Source: CAVSRC01 sp963798195 (GTDB taxonomy: Bacteria; Pseudomonadota; Alphaproteobacteria; Rhizobiales; Kaistiaceae). From it: a stretch of 64,000 bases of DNA. The number at the start of each line of letters is the position of its first letter. The stretch's first letter is position 1. Made by a program: the position numbers and the translations under genes. The notes below the pieces were generated by a model that ran no database searches, was not told where the DNA came from, and saw only the letters and a list, made by a program, of their open reading frames with translations. Location: positions 434,001-498,000 of the forward strand of contig CAWCSF010000010.1 of assembly GCA_963798195.1 (NCBI GenBank), written 5' to 3'. Shown piece by piece: positions 27,341-35,452 of this stretch.

Positions 27341-27466
27341 AACGTCGCAGAAGTGGGCGAGAGGTTCTCCTCCCTCCTTGTTCGTCCTTCCCGAGACTGA
27401 CCTCCCGGGCTTCTGCGACCTGACTGGAACCCCCGGCGCTTCCCCGCGCGCGGGGGTTCTTCTTTT
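27341..27466 (+). ncRNA. predicted ~125-nt sRNA with anti-Shine-Dalgarno motif
   Basis: The transcript is framed by the promoter and terminator. Its 5' part, GTCGCAGAAG (27344-27353), pairs perfectly over 10 bp with CTTCTGCGAC (27410-27419), closing a hairpin. The enclosed segment exposes CTCCTCCCTCC (27367-27377), which is complementary to ribosome-binding sites. A separate terminator hairpin follows. This architecture matches the rhizobial alpha-r14 / cuckoo-type sRNAs, known to carry CCUCCUCCC loops. No coding frame is needed. It could alternatively be a leader/attenuator of the GTA genes starting at 27484. Confidence 0.65.
27427..27466 (+). terminator. intrinsic terminator
   Basis: GAACCCCCG (27427-27435) pairs with CGGGGGTTC (27451-27459). 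The stem extends by GCGC/GCGC with one bulged G, and the hairpin is followed by TTCTTTT. This is a good rho-independent terminator between the predicted sRNA and the GTA g1 gene. Confidence 0.8.
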
Positions 27467-27483
27467 CAAGGGATCGAAAAGCC

Positions 27484-28068
27484 ATGACCTTCGCAGACGC
27501 GGAGACGCCGCCGCGACCGAACGGCGCGGATCACGGTCCGGGTGCGCTTGCTGTCGCGATGCCGGCGAAGCGCTCGCCGATCCGCAAGTATTCGACCGAG
27601 GTGCGCGAGCACGTCCGCCAGCTCTACGAGGGCACGGACAAGGCGCTATCGGTCATCTCGAAAGAGACCGGCGTCGGCACCACGACGATCAGCGCATGGG
27701 CGCGGCAGGAGCACTGGATCCGCGCGGCGGGCGCGCCGCCGGTGCGCGTTGCCGGTGGGGGGCCGGGCCCGCAGGGCCAGCGCGCCCGGCTGATGGCGCG
27801 GCTCTTCCGCACATACGGCCGGCAATTGGCGGCGCTCGAACGGCGGGCGCGCGACGACGCGGGCAGCGACGAGAAGGACGCGCGCACGCTTGCCGTGCTC
27901 GCCAGGACGCTTGAGACATTGATGGCGCTCGACCGGGACGACGGCGCGAAATCCAGCCAGCCGGAGCCCGTGAACCGTGGAGACTACAGAGCTGAACTCG
28001 CGCGCCGCCTTTCTCGATGGGCTGAAGAAGGGGGCGAAGCCGGGGACACTGATCGGGGGACTGACTGA
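27484..28068 (+). CDS. GTA g1-like protein (putative small terminase / HTH)
   Basis: A 194-residue protein directly upstream of, and overlapping by 92 bp, the large terminase gene. This is the position of g1 (rcc01682) in the Rhodobacter GTA cluster. Residues ~39-80 form a helix-turn-helix (KALSVISKETGVGTTTISAW) of the kind found in small terminase subunits. The remainder is helical and highly charged (about 105-150). It is the first gene after the sRNA terminator. The assignment comes from position, HTH and size rather than from clear sequence identity. Confidence 0.65.
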   Translation: MTFADAETPPRPNGADHGPGALAVAMPAKRSPIRKYSTEVREHVRQLYEGTDKALSVISKETGVGTTTISAWARQEHWIRAAGAPPVRVAGGGPGPQGQRARLMARLFRTYGRQLAALERRARDDAGSDEKDARTLAVLARTLETLMALDRDDGAKSSQPEPVNRGDYRAELARRLSRWAEEGGEAGDTDRGTD

Positions 28069-29305
28069 CGCACTCGCCGAGGGTTGGGCGACCGAATGGA
28101 AAGAGGATGCCCGGCCCGACCAGCTTCCGCCCGAAGACGACTGGCTGGTCTGGCTTGTGCTCGGCGGGCGCGGCGCCGGCAAGACCCGCACGGGCGCCGA
28201 ATGGGTGCGCGCCGTGGCGACGGCGGAGCCGAAGCCGGCGGGGCCGATCGCGCTGATCGGCGAGACGTTCGCCGACGTGCGCGAGGTGATGATCGAAGGC
28301 GTTTCCGGACTGCTGCGGATTCATCCGTCGTGGCACCGGCCGGAATGGCAGCGCTCGCGCCGCCGTCTGGTCTGGCCGAACGGCGCGGTGGCGCACGCCT
28401 TCTCGGCGGAGGATCCGGAAGCGCTGCGCGGCCCGCAATTCGCCGCCGCCTGGGCCGACGAGCTCGGCAAGTGGCGCTATCCGGATGCGTGCTGGGACAT
28501 GCTGCAATTCGGCCTCCGGCTCGGCGAACGGCCGCGCCAGGTGGTGACGACGACGCCGCGGCCGATCCCGCTGCTGAAGCGGCTGGTCGCCGGTACGGCA
28601 ACCGGCGAGACGGCGCTTAGCCATGCGACGACGGCGGATAACGCATACAACCTTGCGCCTGGATTCCTGAGCCGGGTCGTCGCGCGCTATCACGGCACGC
28701 GGCTCGGCCGGCAGGAACTGCTGGGCGAGATGATCGCGGAGCGCGCCGACGCGCTCTGGCGGCGCGACACGATCGAAGCGGCGCGGGTTACGACGGCGGC
28801 GGAACTCGGTCGGATCGTCGTGGCGGTCGATCCGCCGGCGTCACGGCGGAGCGGCACCTGCGGCATCGTCGCGGCGGCGCTCGGCAAGGACGGTTTCGGC
28901 TACGTGCTCGCCGACGCCAGCCTCAACGAAGTGCGCCCGGCGGAATGGGCGGCGGTGGCGATCGCGCTTTACCGGCGCTTCGGCGCCGACGCGCTGGTCG
29001 CCGAGGTCAACCAGGGCGGCGACATGGTGGCCGCGGTCATGCGCGAGGTCGATCCGGACGTGCCGGTGAAGGAGGTGCGGGCGACGCGCGGCAAGTGGCT
29101 GCGCGCCGAGCCGGTGGCAGCGCTCTACGCGCAGGGCCGCGTGCGCCATGTCGGCGCGCTGCCGGAACTGGAGGATGAGATGTGCGACTTCGGCGTCGAC
29201 GGGCTTTCGGCGGGGCGTTCGCCCGACCGGCTGGACGCGCTCGTCTGGGCGCTGACCGCGCTGATGCTGGGCGGCGAGGGCGAGCCCCGGGTGCGGGGGG
29301 TCTGA
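27977..29305 (+). CDS. GTA/phage large terminase subunit
   Basis: A DNA-packaging motor of 442 residues from the GTG at 27977. It has an ATPase domain with Walker A LGGRGAGKTRTGAEWV (about residues 62-77), a DELGK Walker B-type segment (ADELGKWRYPD), a coupling TTTPRP motif, and a nuclease domain with VVAVDPPASRRSG and DRLDALVWAL. The size and motifs match the GTA g2 protein (rcc01683 type), which packages random host DNA by headful. It overlaps g1 and is followed not by the portal gene but by unrelated genes. Confidence 0.93.
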   Translation: METTELNSRAAFLDGLKKGAKPGTLIGGLTDALAEGWATEWKEDARPDQLPPEDDWLVWLVLGGRGAGKTRTGAEWVRAVATAEPKPAGPIALIGETFADVREVMIEGVSGLLRIHPSWHRPEWQRSRRRLVWPNGAVAHAFSAEDPEALRGPQFAAAWADELGKWRYPDACWDMLQFGLRLGERPRQVVTTTPRPIPLLKRLVAGTATGETALSHATTADNAYNLAPGFLSRVVARYHGTRLGRQELLGEMIAERADALWRRDTIEAARVTTAAELGRIVVAVDPPASRRSGTCGIVAAALGKDGFGYVLADASLNEVRPAEWAAVAIALYRRFGADALVAEVNQGGDMVAAVMREVDPDVPVKEVRATRGKWLRAEPVAALYAQGRVRHVGALPELEDEMCDFGVDGLSAGRSPDRLDALVWALTALMLGGEGEPRVRGV

Positions 29306-29377
29306 AACCGCGATTGCCAATGGTCATGGCCGGGCGCAATCTCGCCGCCGGGCGCGGGGGGCATTTCTGGAGGCGAC

Positions 29378-29743
29378 ATGCGCGCGTTGATCTTGCTTTC
29401 CCTTGGACTGGCCGCGTTGATCCAGCCGGCCGAGGCGCAGGTGGCGCGGCGGAATCTGGCGTGCAGCGTCATCCCGCTGGTCGGTCAGGGGACCGGGAAG
29501 GAGCGCATCGCGATCATCACGAACAGCCTCGCGACGACGATCGCGGCCCACACGGTCTATGCCTACACCGTGGGTCTGAAGCACTTCAGCTATGCGGCGC
29601 CGAATGCCCTGGCGCCGGGCCAGTCGCTGGCCGCGCCCGCGCCACCGGGCTCGGACGTCGGGCCGTGCACCGCGTCGGTGCCGGCTGTGTTCAAGAAAGA
29701 CTTCAACATCATGACGGCGCCGCCGGCAGCGCGCAGTCCATGA
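29378..29743 (+). CDS. small exported protein of unknown function
   Basis: A 121-residue protein with a good ribosome site (GGAGGCGAC) and a signal peptide (about residues 1-20, ending PAEAQ). Three Cys residues follow (C29 region, and C97 near DVGPCTAS), with a repeated-strand core. It overlaps the next gene by 4 bp (ATGA), so the two form a unit. No family is recognised. It separates GTA terminase from portal and is not part of known GTA gene sets. Confidence 0.6.
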   Translation: MRALILLSLGLAALIQPAEAQVARRNLACSVIPLVGQGTGKERIAIITNSLATTIAAHTVYAYTVGLKHFSYAAPNALAPGQSLAAPAPPGSDVGPCTASVPAVFKKDFNIMTAPPAARSP

Positions 29744-30045
29744 TCGGTCTGGCCGCGCTGCTGGCGCTCAATGCGGTGTTGCATGCGGTCCTGGTCGCCC
29801 GTTTCGGCGTGAAGGGGAACGAACCGTTCCTCGCTTACGTCTTTGTCTATGGCGCGCTGGCGGTCGCCGTGTTCTCGGGCGTGCCCTTCGCGCTGTGGGC
29901 GACGCTGGTAATGGCGGTGCTCGGGATCGTCGGCCTGACCGTGACGTTCAACAAGGCGAACCGGGGCAAGAGCCTCGACAAGGTGATCTGGGGGCTCGAC
30001 GCGGCGGCGATCGTCTTCGCCGCGTGGCTGGCGTTCGCGGGGTAA
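29740..30045 (+). CDS. small integral membrane protein (101 aa)
   Basis: Starting at the ATG that overlaps the preceding stop (29740), it gives MIGLAALLALNAVLHAVLVA, a first membrane helix. Two or three more hydrophobic segments follow, ending in IVFAAWLAFAG. The frame continues upstream as an antisense-like shadow, so this start is used. Product is likely an inner-membrane protein of unknown role paired with the exported protein. Confidence 0.6.
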   Translation: MIGLAALLALNAVLHAVLVARFGVKGNEPFLAYVFVYGALAVAVFSGVPFALWATLVMAVLGIVGLTVTFNKANRGKSLDKVIWGLDAAAIVFAAWLAFAG

Positions 30046-30123
30046 TCCGTCGCGTTGCGTGATGGAGTTGCGGCCGGTATGACCGGCGGCGACATACATT
30101 CCTCGCTTCACGGAAATTCGGAC

Positions 30124-31110
30124 ATGCAAGAGAGACGTGCGTCGCGGCTGGGTAAAGCCGTTTCGGAAATCGGCTTCGGCGCCTGGGCGATCGGCGGCAG
30201 CTGGGGCCAGCAGGTCGACGAGCGCGACGCGGAAGCGGCGCTGAACGCCGCGCTCGATGCCGGCGTCACCTTCATCGACACGGCCAACGTATACGGCGGC
30301 GGGCGTTCGGAGACGATCATCGGGCGCGTGCTGAAGGCGCGCGGCGGATCGCGGCCCTTCGTCGCCACCAAGGCCGGACGCGGCGGACCAAACACGCCGG
30401 AGAGCTACACCAGGGCGAATCTCGCCGAGGCGATCGAGAAGAGCCTCGGCCGCCTGCAGACCGATGCGATCGACCTTCTGCAATTGCACTGTCCGCCGAC
30501 GGCGGTGTTCTACATGCCGGAGGTGTTCGACGCGCTCGACGCGCTGGTCAAGGACGGCAAGCTGAAGCGCTACGGCGTCAGCGTCGAGAAGATCGAGGAA
30601 GGGCTGAAGGCGATCGAGTATCCGAATGTCGCCAGCGTTCAGATCATCTACAACATCTTCCGCCAGCGCCCGGAGCGGCTGTTCTTCCCCGAGGCGAAGC
30701 GGAAGGGCGTCGCCGTCGTGGCGCGCGTGCCGCTGGCGAGCGGGCTGCTCACCGGCAAGATGAAGCGTGACACGGCGTTCGCCACGGACGACCACCGTGC
30801 GTTCAATCGCCATGGCGAGAAATTCGACATGGGCGAGACCTTCTCCGGCGTGCCCTACGAGGAGGGCCTGGCGGCGGTGGAGGAGTTGCGGTCGCTGGTG
30901 CCGATGGGAACCGCGATGGCGCAGTTCGCGCTGCGCTGGATCCTGATGAACGACGCGGTGACGGTGGCGATACCCGGCGCGCGCAACGCCGAGCAGGCGA
31001 AGAGCAACGCGGCCGCGGCCGACCTGCCCGCGCTGGGCGCGGATACGATGGCGGCGGCCAAGGAGATCTACGATCGGCGCATTGCGCGCCACGTCGACCA
31101 ACGCTGGTAG
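30124..31110 (+). CDS. aldo/keto reductase
   Basis: An NADPH-dependent oxidoreductase of 328 residues. Read from the ATG at 30124 it begins MQERRASRLGKAVSEIGFGA; the extra 23 codons upstream lack family similarity. The catalytic tetrad is visible: Asp and Tyr in FIDTANVYGGG, Lys in VATKAG, and His in LLQLHCPP. The final NADPH-binding segment includes TVAIPGARNAEQAKSN. Substrate is unknown. It is an unrelated gene sitting within the dispersed GTA region. Confidence 0.92.
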   Translation: MQERRASRLGKAVSEIGFGAWAIGGSWGQQVDERDAEAALNAALDAGVTFIDTANVYGGGRSETIIGRVLKARGGSRPFVATKAGRGGPNTPESYTRANLAEAIEKSLGRLQTDAIDLLQLHCPPTAVFYMPEVFDALDALVKDGKLKRYGVSVEKIEEGLKAIEYPNVASVQIIYNIFRQRPERLFFPEAKRKGVAVVARVPLASGLLTGKMKRDTAFATDDHRAFNRHGEKFDMGETFSGVPYEEGLAAVEELRSLVPMGTAMAQFALRWILMNDAVTVAIPGARNAEQAKSNAAAADLPALGADTMAAAKEIYDRRIARHVDQRW

Positions 31111-31113
31111 GGC

Positions 31114-31479
31114 CTAGCGGCGGCGGGCGATCAGCGCCGCCGGGATGAGCAGGAGCCAGCCGGCGATCATCATCGTGCCGCCGACCGGCGCGGCCATCGG
31201 CAGCGGGCTCACGCCCATGAAGTGGATCGCCGCCAGATCGGCCGAGAAGGCGAGGGCGCCGAGCGCGATGAGCGCGGTGGCGACGCACAGCGCGATGCCG
31301 CGCCCGGCGAACAGGCCGAGGGCGAGCACCGCCGGCGCCTGGGTGAGCGCGATCAGCGCCAGATTGCCGAGGATGTGATCGTCGCCGAGATGGCTGGCGG
31401 CGGCCGCGGCAGCGACACCGCCCGCGCCAAGGATCCCGGCGATGACTATGGCGAGGCGGGAGAACCAGTCGGGTTTCAT
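31114..31479 (-). CDS. DUF423 family membrane protein
   Basis: A 121-residue protein with four predicted membrane helices, read from the ATG at 31479. It carries the DUF423-type pattern with AASHLGDD after the first helix and FMGVSPLPMAAPVGG before the last. Function is unknown; the family is widespread and about 120 residues long. It is convergent with the aldo/keto reductase (3 bp gap). Confidence 0.85.
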   Translation of the reverse strand: MKPDWFSRLAIVIAGILGAGGVAAAAAASHLGDDHILGNLALIALTQAPAVLALGLFAGRGIALCVATALIALGALAFSADLAAIHFMGVSPLPMAAPVGGTMMIAGWLLLIPAALIARRR

Positions 31480-31526
31480 GGCGGTGCGATTCCGGTGCGG
31501 GTCATGCCCGAGCGTAGCACGCCGCG

Positions 31527-32434
31527 CTAGCGCGCGCGGTTGACCAGGAACGCGCCGGCGAAGATGGCAAGCGCAGCAACGACGAGGCCCAGGCCGGCCG
31601 GTTCGCCCAGCACCACGACCGCGATCGCGGCACCCGCGGCAGCACCGACCGAGCCGATCTGGCTGAGATAGACCGGGCCGGCCAGCGCCTGGAGCTGGAA
31701 GATGAGGCTGTAGGTCGCGGAGAAGACGGCGATCTGGACGGCGAGCAGCGTCAGCGTGGTCGCGTCGAGCGCGGGCGCGAAGGGCACGCCGGTGACGACG
31801 AGATAGGGCAGCAGCGTCAGCGCTGCGGCGATGAGCATGCCCGGCGCCAACGACAGCGGCGTCGCGCCACGCGGCCAGCAGAGGCTGCGGAAGATATTGC
31901 CGCCGGCGACGAAGAACGGCGCGGCGAGGGCGACGGCGATCCAGCCGAGGCTGGCGTCGCCGAACGAGACTTGCTGGCGACCAGCGCGACGACGCCGGCA
32001 AAGGCGAGCGCCAGGCCGGCGGCGCGCTGGGTGCGGAAGCGCTCCATCTTCAGGCCGAGGGCCAGGAGATAGGAGAGCAGCGGCGGGAAGGCGAAGCCGA
32101 GCGCGACGAAGCCGGCGCCGACATGCGGAATGGCGGCGAAGGAGAGCGCGTTGGGCAGCATGGCGGAGAGCAGGCCGGAGCCGAGATTATAGGCCAGTGT
32201 GCGGCGCGCGAGCCGCGGGGCATTGCCGCTGCGGATCGCGAGCGCGGTGAGAATCGCGCCGGAGCCGGCCAGCGACCAGAACAGGAAGGCGAGGGGATGC
32301 CAGCCGGCGGCGGTGGCGAGCTTCACCATGGCGGCGAAGACGCCGAGGAGCGAGCCGACGGTGAGCAGCAGGACGAGCGGGGTCGTGCGCGCGGCGGCCA
32401 GCAACGGCGCCGCGCCGGCAATGCGGGCGGTCAT
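31527..32434 (-). pseudogene. EamA/DMT-family transporter, single-base frameshift
   Basis: The N-terminal half from the ATG at 32434 (MTARIAGAAPLLAAARTTPL) carries the first EamA domain, ending in FAGVVALVASK. The second half (MAPGMLIAAALTLLPYLVV onward) is in another frame and ends at 31527. The two join if one base is restored near 31970, giving VASK-VSFGDASLGWIAVAL. Intact, it would be a ~300-residue ten-helix exporter. It is transcribed divergently from the marR gene and would be its likely target. Either a real inactivation or a sequence error. Confidence 0.8.
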
Positions 32435-32500
32435 GATCGTATCTCCGAATGCGGCCGCTTGGCGGTGCCGCTCCGATGCTGATACTATCTTGGCGTAAAG

Positions 32501-32520
32501 TATCTTGATGTCAAGAGATA
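32501..32520. promoter_or_regulatory. MarR-type operator (imperfect palindrome)
   Basis: TATCTTGATGTCAAGAGATA is an imperfect inverted repeat with the TCTTGA-n-TCAAGA core of MarR-family operators. It lies in the intergenic region between the EamA transporter and the MarR gene and overlaps the marR start region. A second inverted repeat (ATACT ... AGTAT) spans about 32483-32502. Confidence 0.65.
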
Positions 32521-32522
32521 TG

Positions 32523-33034
32523 ATGACCATGACCGACCGTGCCGCAATCGCCTTCGCCCAGTGGCGCAAGGAGCGCCCGGAGATAGACCCGTTTCCCATG
32601 GCCCTGCTCGGGCGGCTGAACGAGACGTCGCTGATCGTCATGCGCGACTGGCTGACGCCGGTCATGGCGCAGCTTCGGATTGCATCCGGGCGAGTTCGAC
32701 GTGCTGGCGACGCTGCGCCGCTCCGGTTCGCCGTATGCGCTGACGCCGACGGCGCTCTACGAGACGACGATGATGTCGTCCGGCGGCATGACCAACCGCA
32801 TCGACCGGCTGGAGACGGCCGGCCTGGTGGAGCGGCGCAAGCATCCGACCGACCGGCGCGGCACGCTGGTGGCGCTGACCCGGGAGGGGCGGAGCGCTGA
32901 TCGACGAAGCCTACGACGCGCACGTGGCGAACGAGACAGCGCTGCTCACGGCCCTGACCAAGGCGGAGCAGAAGCAGCTCGACGGGCTGCTGACGAAGCT
33001 GCTGGCGGGGATACGGAAGGACGCGGCGGGGTAG
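32523..33034 (+). pseudogene. MarR family transcriptional regulator, two single-base frameshifts
   Basis: Three frames must be joined. From the ATG at 32523: MTMTDRAAIAFAQW to about QLR (32676); then HPGEFDVLATLRRSGSPYAL through the winged-helix and the wing (about 32680-32890, SSGGMTNRIDRLE); then ALIDEAYDAHVANETALL to the stop at 33034. Two extra bases near 32676 and 32891 account for the shifts. The wHTH region is otherwise typical of MarR. Joined, it would be ~170 residues, normal size. It is divergent from the EamA transporter with a MarR operator between them. Confidence 0.75.
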
Positions 33035-33055
33035 GCGGCTTCCCCCTCACCCTGT

Positions 33056-33291
33056 CCCTCTCCCACGAGGGGAGAGGGGAGAGGGGACGCGAGGGGAAAG
33101 TCCCCCGTGCACTCTCGGCAGACTCGATCCGGCGCGAAGGCTGATGTGGGAACGCGGCTTTTCTGCCTACCGTTTCCGTAAGGGGAGTGGGGACGCCGGC
33201 GCGTCCGGCTCCATCGATACCGTGCCCTTCGGCAACGGTGCACCCACCCGGATTTCCAAGTCCGGTTTGCATCCGCAAACCGGGGAAATCC
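33056..33291. repeat. intergenic palindromic hairpins
   Basis: Two strong inverted repeats fill the gap between marR and the methyltransferase. CCCTCTCCC...GGGAGAGGG (33056-33078), within a C-rich then G-rich context of the type dispersed in rhizobial genomes. GGATTTCC/CCGGTTTGC ... GCAAACCGG/GGAAATCC (33250-33291), a perfect two-part stem. No gene was found between 33035 and 33311. Confidence 0.7.
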
Positions 33292-33311
33292 GCCTTCGTG
33301 GCCCATAGAGC

Positions 33312-34142
33312 CTAGACCGCGCGGGCGATCATCTCGATCGGTGCGATCATGCGCGCCTGAAGCGTTTTCATGACGTTGCCCAGGCGCTCCGGCGTCGCGG
33401 GACCCATGAGCGTGTGCAGGCTGAGCGGCGGTGGACCGTCCTTGGCGGCACGCTCGCTCATCTGGCGGCCGAGGTCGCGCGCCATGTCGCCACGGTCGGT
33501 TTCGCGTTCGATGGCGAAGCCCGCGGCCTCCAGCAGGGCGCGGTAGGTAGCCGGCGTCTCGACGAAGCTGCTTTCGATCGTCGCGGCCCAGGGCATGGGA
33601 TAGGGAAGGTCGCCGGGCGCCACCTGCATGATGTCGTAAACGCCGAAGCGCGTGCCCGGCTTCAGCACGCGCCGCGTCTCGGAAAACAGGGTCGCCTTGT
33701 CGGCGATGTTCATGGCGACATGGACGGTGTAGGCGCCGTCGAAGGTGGCGGACTCGAACGGCATGGCCAGGGCATTCGCCTGCTGGAAGACGACCAGATC
33801 CGACAGGCCGCAGCGGCGCGTCAGTCCGTTGGCGGTGCCGACATATTCCTCGGTGAGGTCGATGCCGGTGACACGCACGCCATGCGCCTCGGCGAAATGA
33901 CGGGCCGGCCCGCCGATGCCGGCGCCGATATCGAGCACATGCGCGCCGCGCGGGAAGGCAAGCGCCTCGGCGAAGGCCACAGTCGCCGGCCGCCAGCCGA
34001 GGTGAAACTCGTCGGCGCCGGAGAGTTCGGCCGGGACGAGGTGCTCGACATCGGCTTTGCCGCTGCGCTTGAGCGCTTCGAGAATGGCCTGCTCAAGGCC
34101 GGGCCGACCGTAATGGGCCGTGACCTGCTGTTCGACTGACAT
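33312..34142 (-). CDS. SAM-dependent methyltransferase
   Basis: A 276-residue cytoplasmic methyltransferase of the UbiE/phosphoethanolamine-like type. Motif I is VLDIGAGIGGPARHFAEA (about residues 70-87), with VTGIDLTEEYVGTAN and the LSDLVVFQQANALAMPF region next, and YTVHVAMNIADKATLF around motif IV. The C-terminal part has no extra domain. Substrate is not evident. It lies on the minus strand between GTA g2 and the portal gene. Confidence 0.88.
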   Translation of the reverse strand: MSVEQQVTAHYGRPGLEQAILEALKRSGKADVEHLVPAELSGADEFHLGWRPATVAFAEALAFPRGAHVLDIGAGIGGPARHFAEAHGVRVTGIDLTEEYVGTANGLTRRCGLSDLVVFQQANALAMPFESATFDGAYTVHVAMNIADKATLFSETRRVLKPGTRFGVYDIMQVAPGDLPYPMPWAATIESSFVETPATYRALLEAAGFAIERETDRGDMARDLGRQMSERAAKDGPPPLSLHTLMGPATPERLGNVMKTLQARMIAPIEMIARAV

Positions 34143-34261
34143 GGGGAATGCCTCCGGGCATGCTGACCGACCGCGACGCGGGCGGGGGCGCCCGAAGGAC
34201 GCCGCAAAGCATACGCCGGCCGGGCACGACCGCGCGAGCGATTTTCGGGAGCAACCAACCG

Positions 34262-35437
34262 ATGCGAATTCCGTTCTTCAGCGGGCGCGAACCCGCGCGC
34301 CCCGAGACCAAGGCCTCGGCGACCGGGCCGCTGATCGCCTGGCAAAGCCTCGGGCGGGCGGCGTGGACGCCGCGCGACTACGCCAGGCTGGCGAAGGAGG
34401 GCTTCGCACGGAACGCGATCGTCTATCGCTGCGTCCGTCTGATCTCGGAGGCTTCCGCCTCCGTGCCCTGGCTGCTCTACGAGGGCGCGGCGGAGGCGGA
34501 CGAGCATCCGCTGCTCGCGCTGCTGGCGCGGCCGAACCGGCGACAGGCCGGCGCCGACTTCCGCGAGGCGCTCGCCGGCTACCTGCTCACCGCCGGCAAT
34601 GCCTACATCGAGGTCGTATCGGTGGACGGCGTGCCGCGCGAGCTGCACACCCTGCGGCCCGACCGCATGAAGGTGGTGCCGGGCAGCGACGGCTGGCCGG
34701 AGGCCTACGAATACACCGTGGCAGGACGCACGGTGCGCTTCGCCGTGCCGCCGGACGGGCCGTCGCCGATCCTGCACCTGACGCTCTTCCATCCGCTCGA
34801 CGATCACTACGGCTTTGCGCCGATCGAGGCGGCGGCGGTGGCGCTCGACATCCACAACGCCGCCGGCGCGTGGAACAAGGCGCTGCTCGACAATTCGGCG
34901 CGGCCTTCGGGCGCGCTGGTCTATCAGGCGAAGGACGGCGGCAACCTGACCGCCGCGCAATACGAGCGGCTGAAGGCGGAGCTGGAGACCGGCTTCACCG
35001 GCGCGCGCCAGGCCGGACGGCCGCTGCTGCTGGAAGGCGGGCTCGACTGGAAGGCGATGAGCCTGACGCCCAAGGACATGGATTTCCTCGAGGCGAAGAA
35101 CGGCGCGGCGCGCGAAATCGCGTTGGCCTTCGGCGTGCCGCCGATGCTCCTCGGCATCCCCGGCGACAACACCTACGCCAATTTCAAGGAGGCGAACGCC
35201 GCCTTCTGGCGTTCGACCGTGTTGCCGCTGACCGGGCGGATCGCCGGCGCGCTCGGCGCGTGGCTGGCGCCATCCTTCGGCGATGGCGACGCGCTGCGCC
35301 TGTGGTTCGACGCCGACCAGGTGGAGGCGCTGTCGGGCGACCGCGCCGCGCTGTGGGAACGCATCGCGGCGGCGGACTTCCTCACGGCGGACGAGAAGCG
35401 CGCCGCGGTCGGATACGAGCCGATGGGGGAGGGGTAG
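34262..35437 (+). CDS. GTA/phage HK97-type portal protein
   Basis: A 391-residue portal of the HK97 family when read from the ATG at 34262 (MRIPFFSGREPARPETKASA); the frame is open further upstream, but that part is unlike the family. Family segments include IVYRCVRLISEASASVPW, AYLLTAGNAYIEV-like RELHTLRPDRMKV, YGFAPIEAAAVAL, and GVPPMLLGIPGDNTYANF. It matches GTA g3 (rcc01684 type). It would form the dodecameric vertex through which DNA enters the head. It sits 5 kb away from the terminase gene instead of directly after it. Confidence 0.92.
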   Translation: MRIPFFSGREPARPETKASATGPLIAWQSLGRAAWTPRDYARLAKEGFARNAIVYRCVRLISEASASVPWLLYEGAAEADEHPLLALLARPNRRQAGADFREALAGYLLTAGNAYIEVVSVDGVPRELHTLRPDRMKVVPGSDGWPEAYEYTVAGRTVRFAVPPDGPSPILHLTLFHPLDDHYGFAPIEAAAVALDIHNAAGAWNKALLDNSARPSGALVYQAKDGGNLTAAQYERLKAELETGFTGARQAGRPLLLEGGLDWKAMSLTPKDMDFLEAKNGAAREIALAFGVPPMLLGIPGDNTYANFKEANAAFWRSTVLPLTGRIAGALGAWLAPSFGDGDALRLWFDADQVEALSGDRAALWERIAAADFLTADEKRAAVGYEPMGEG

Positions 35438-35452
35438 GGAAACCGCTCCAGC

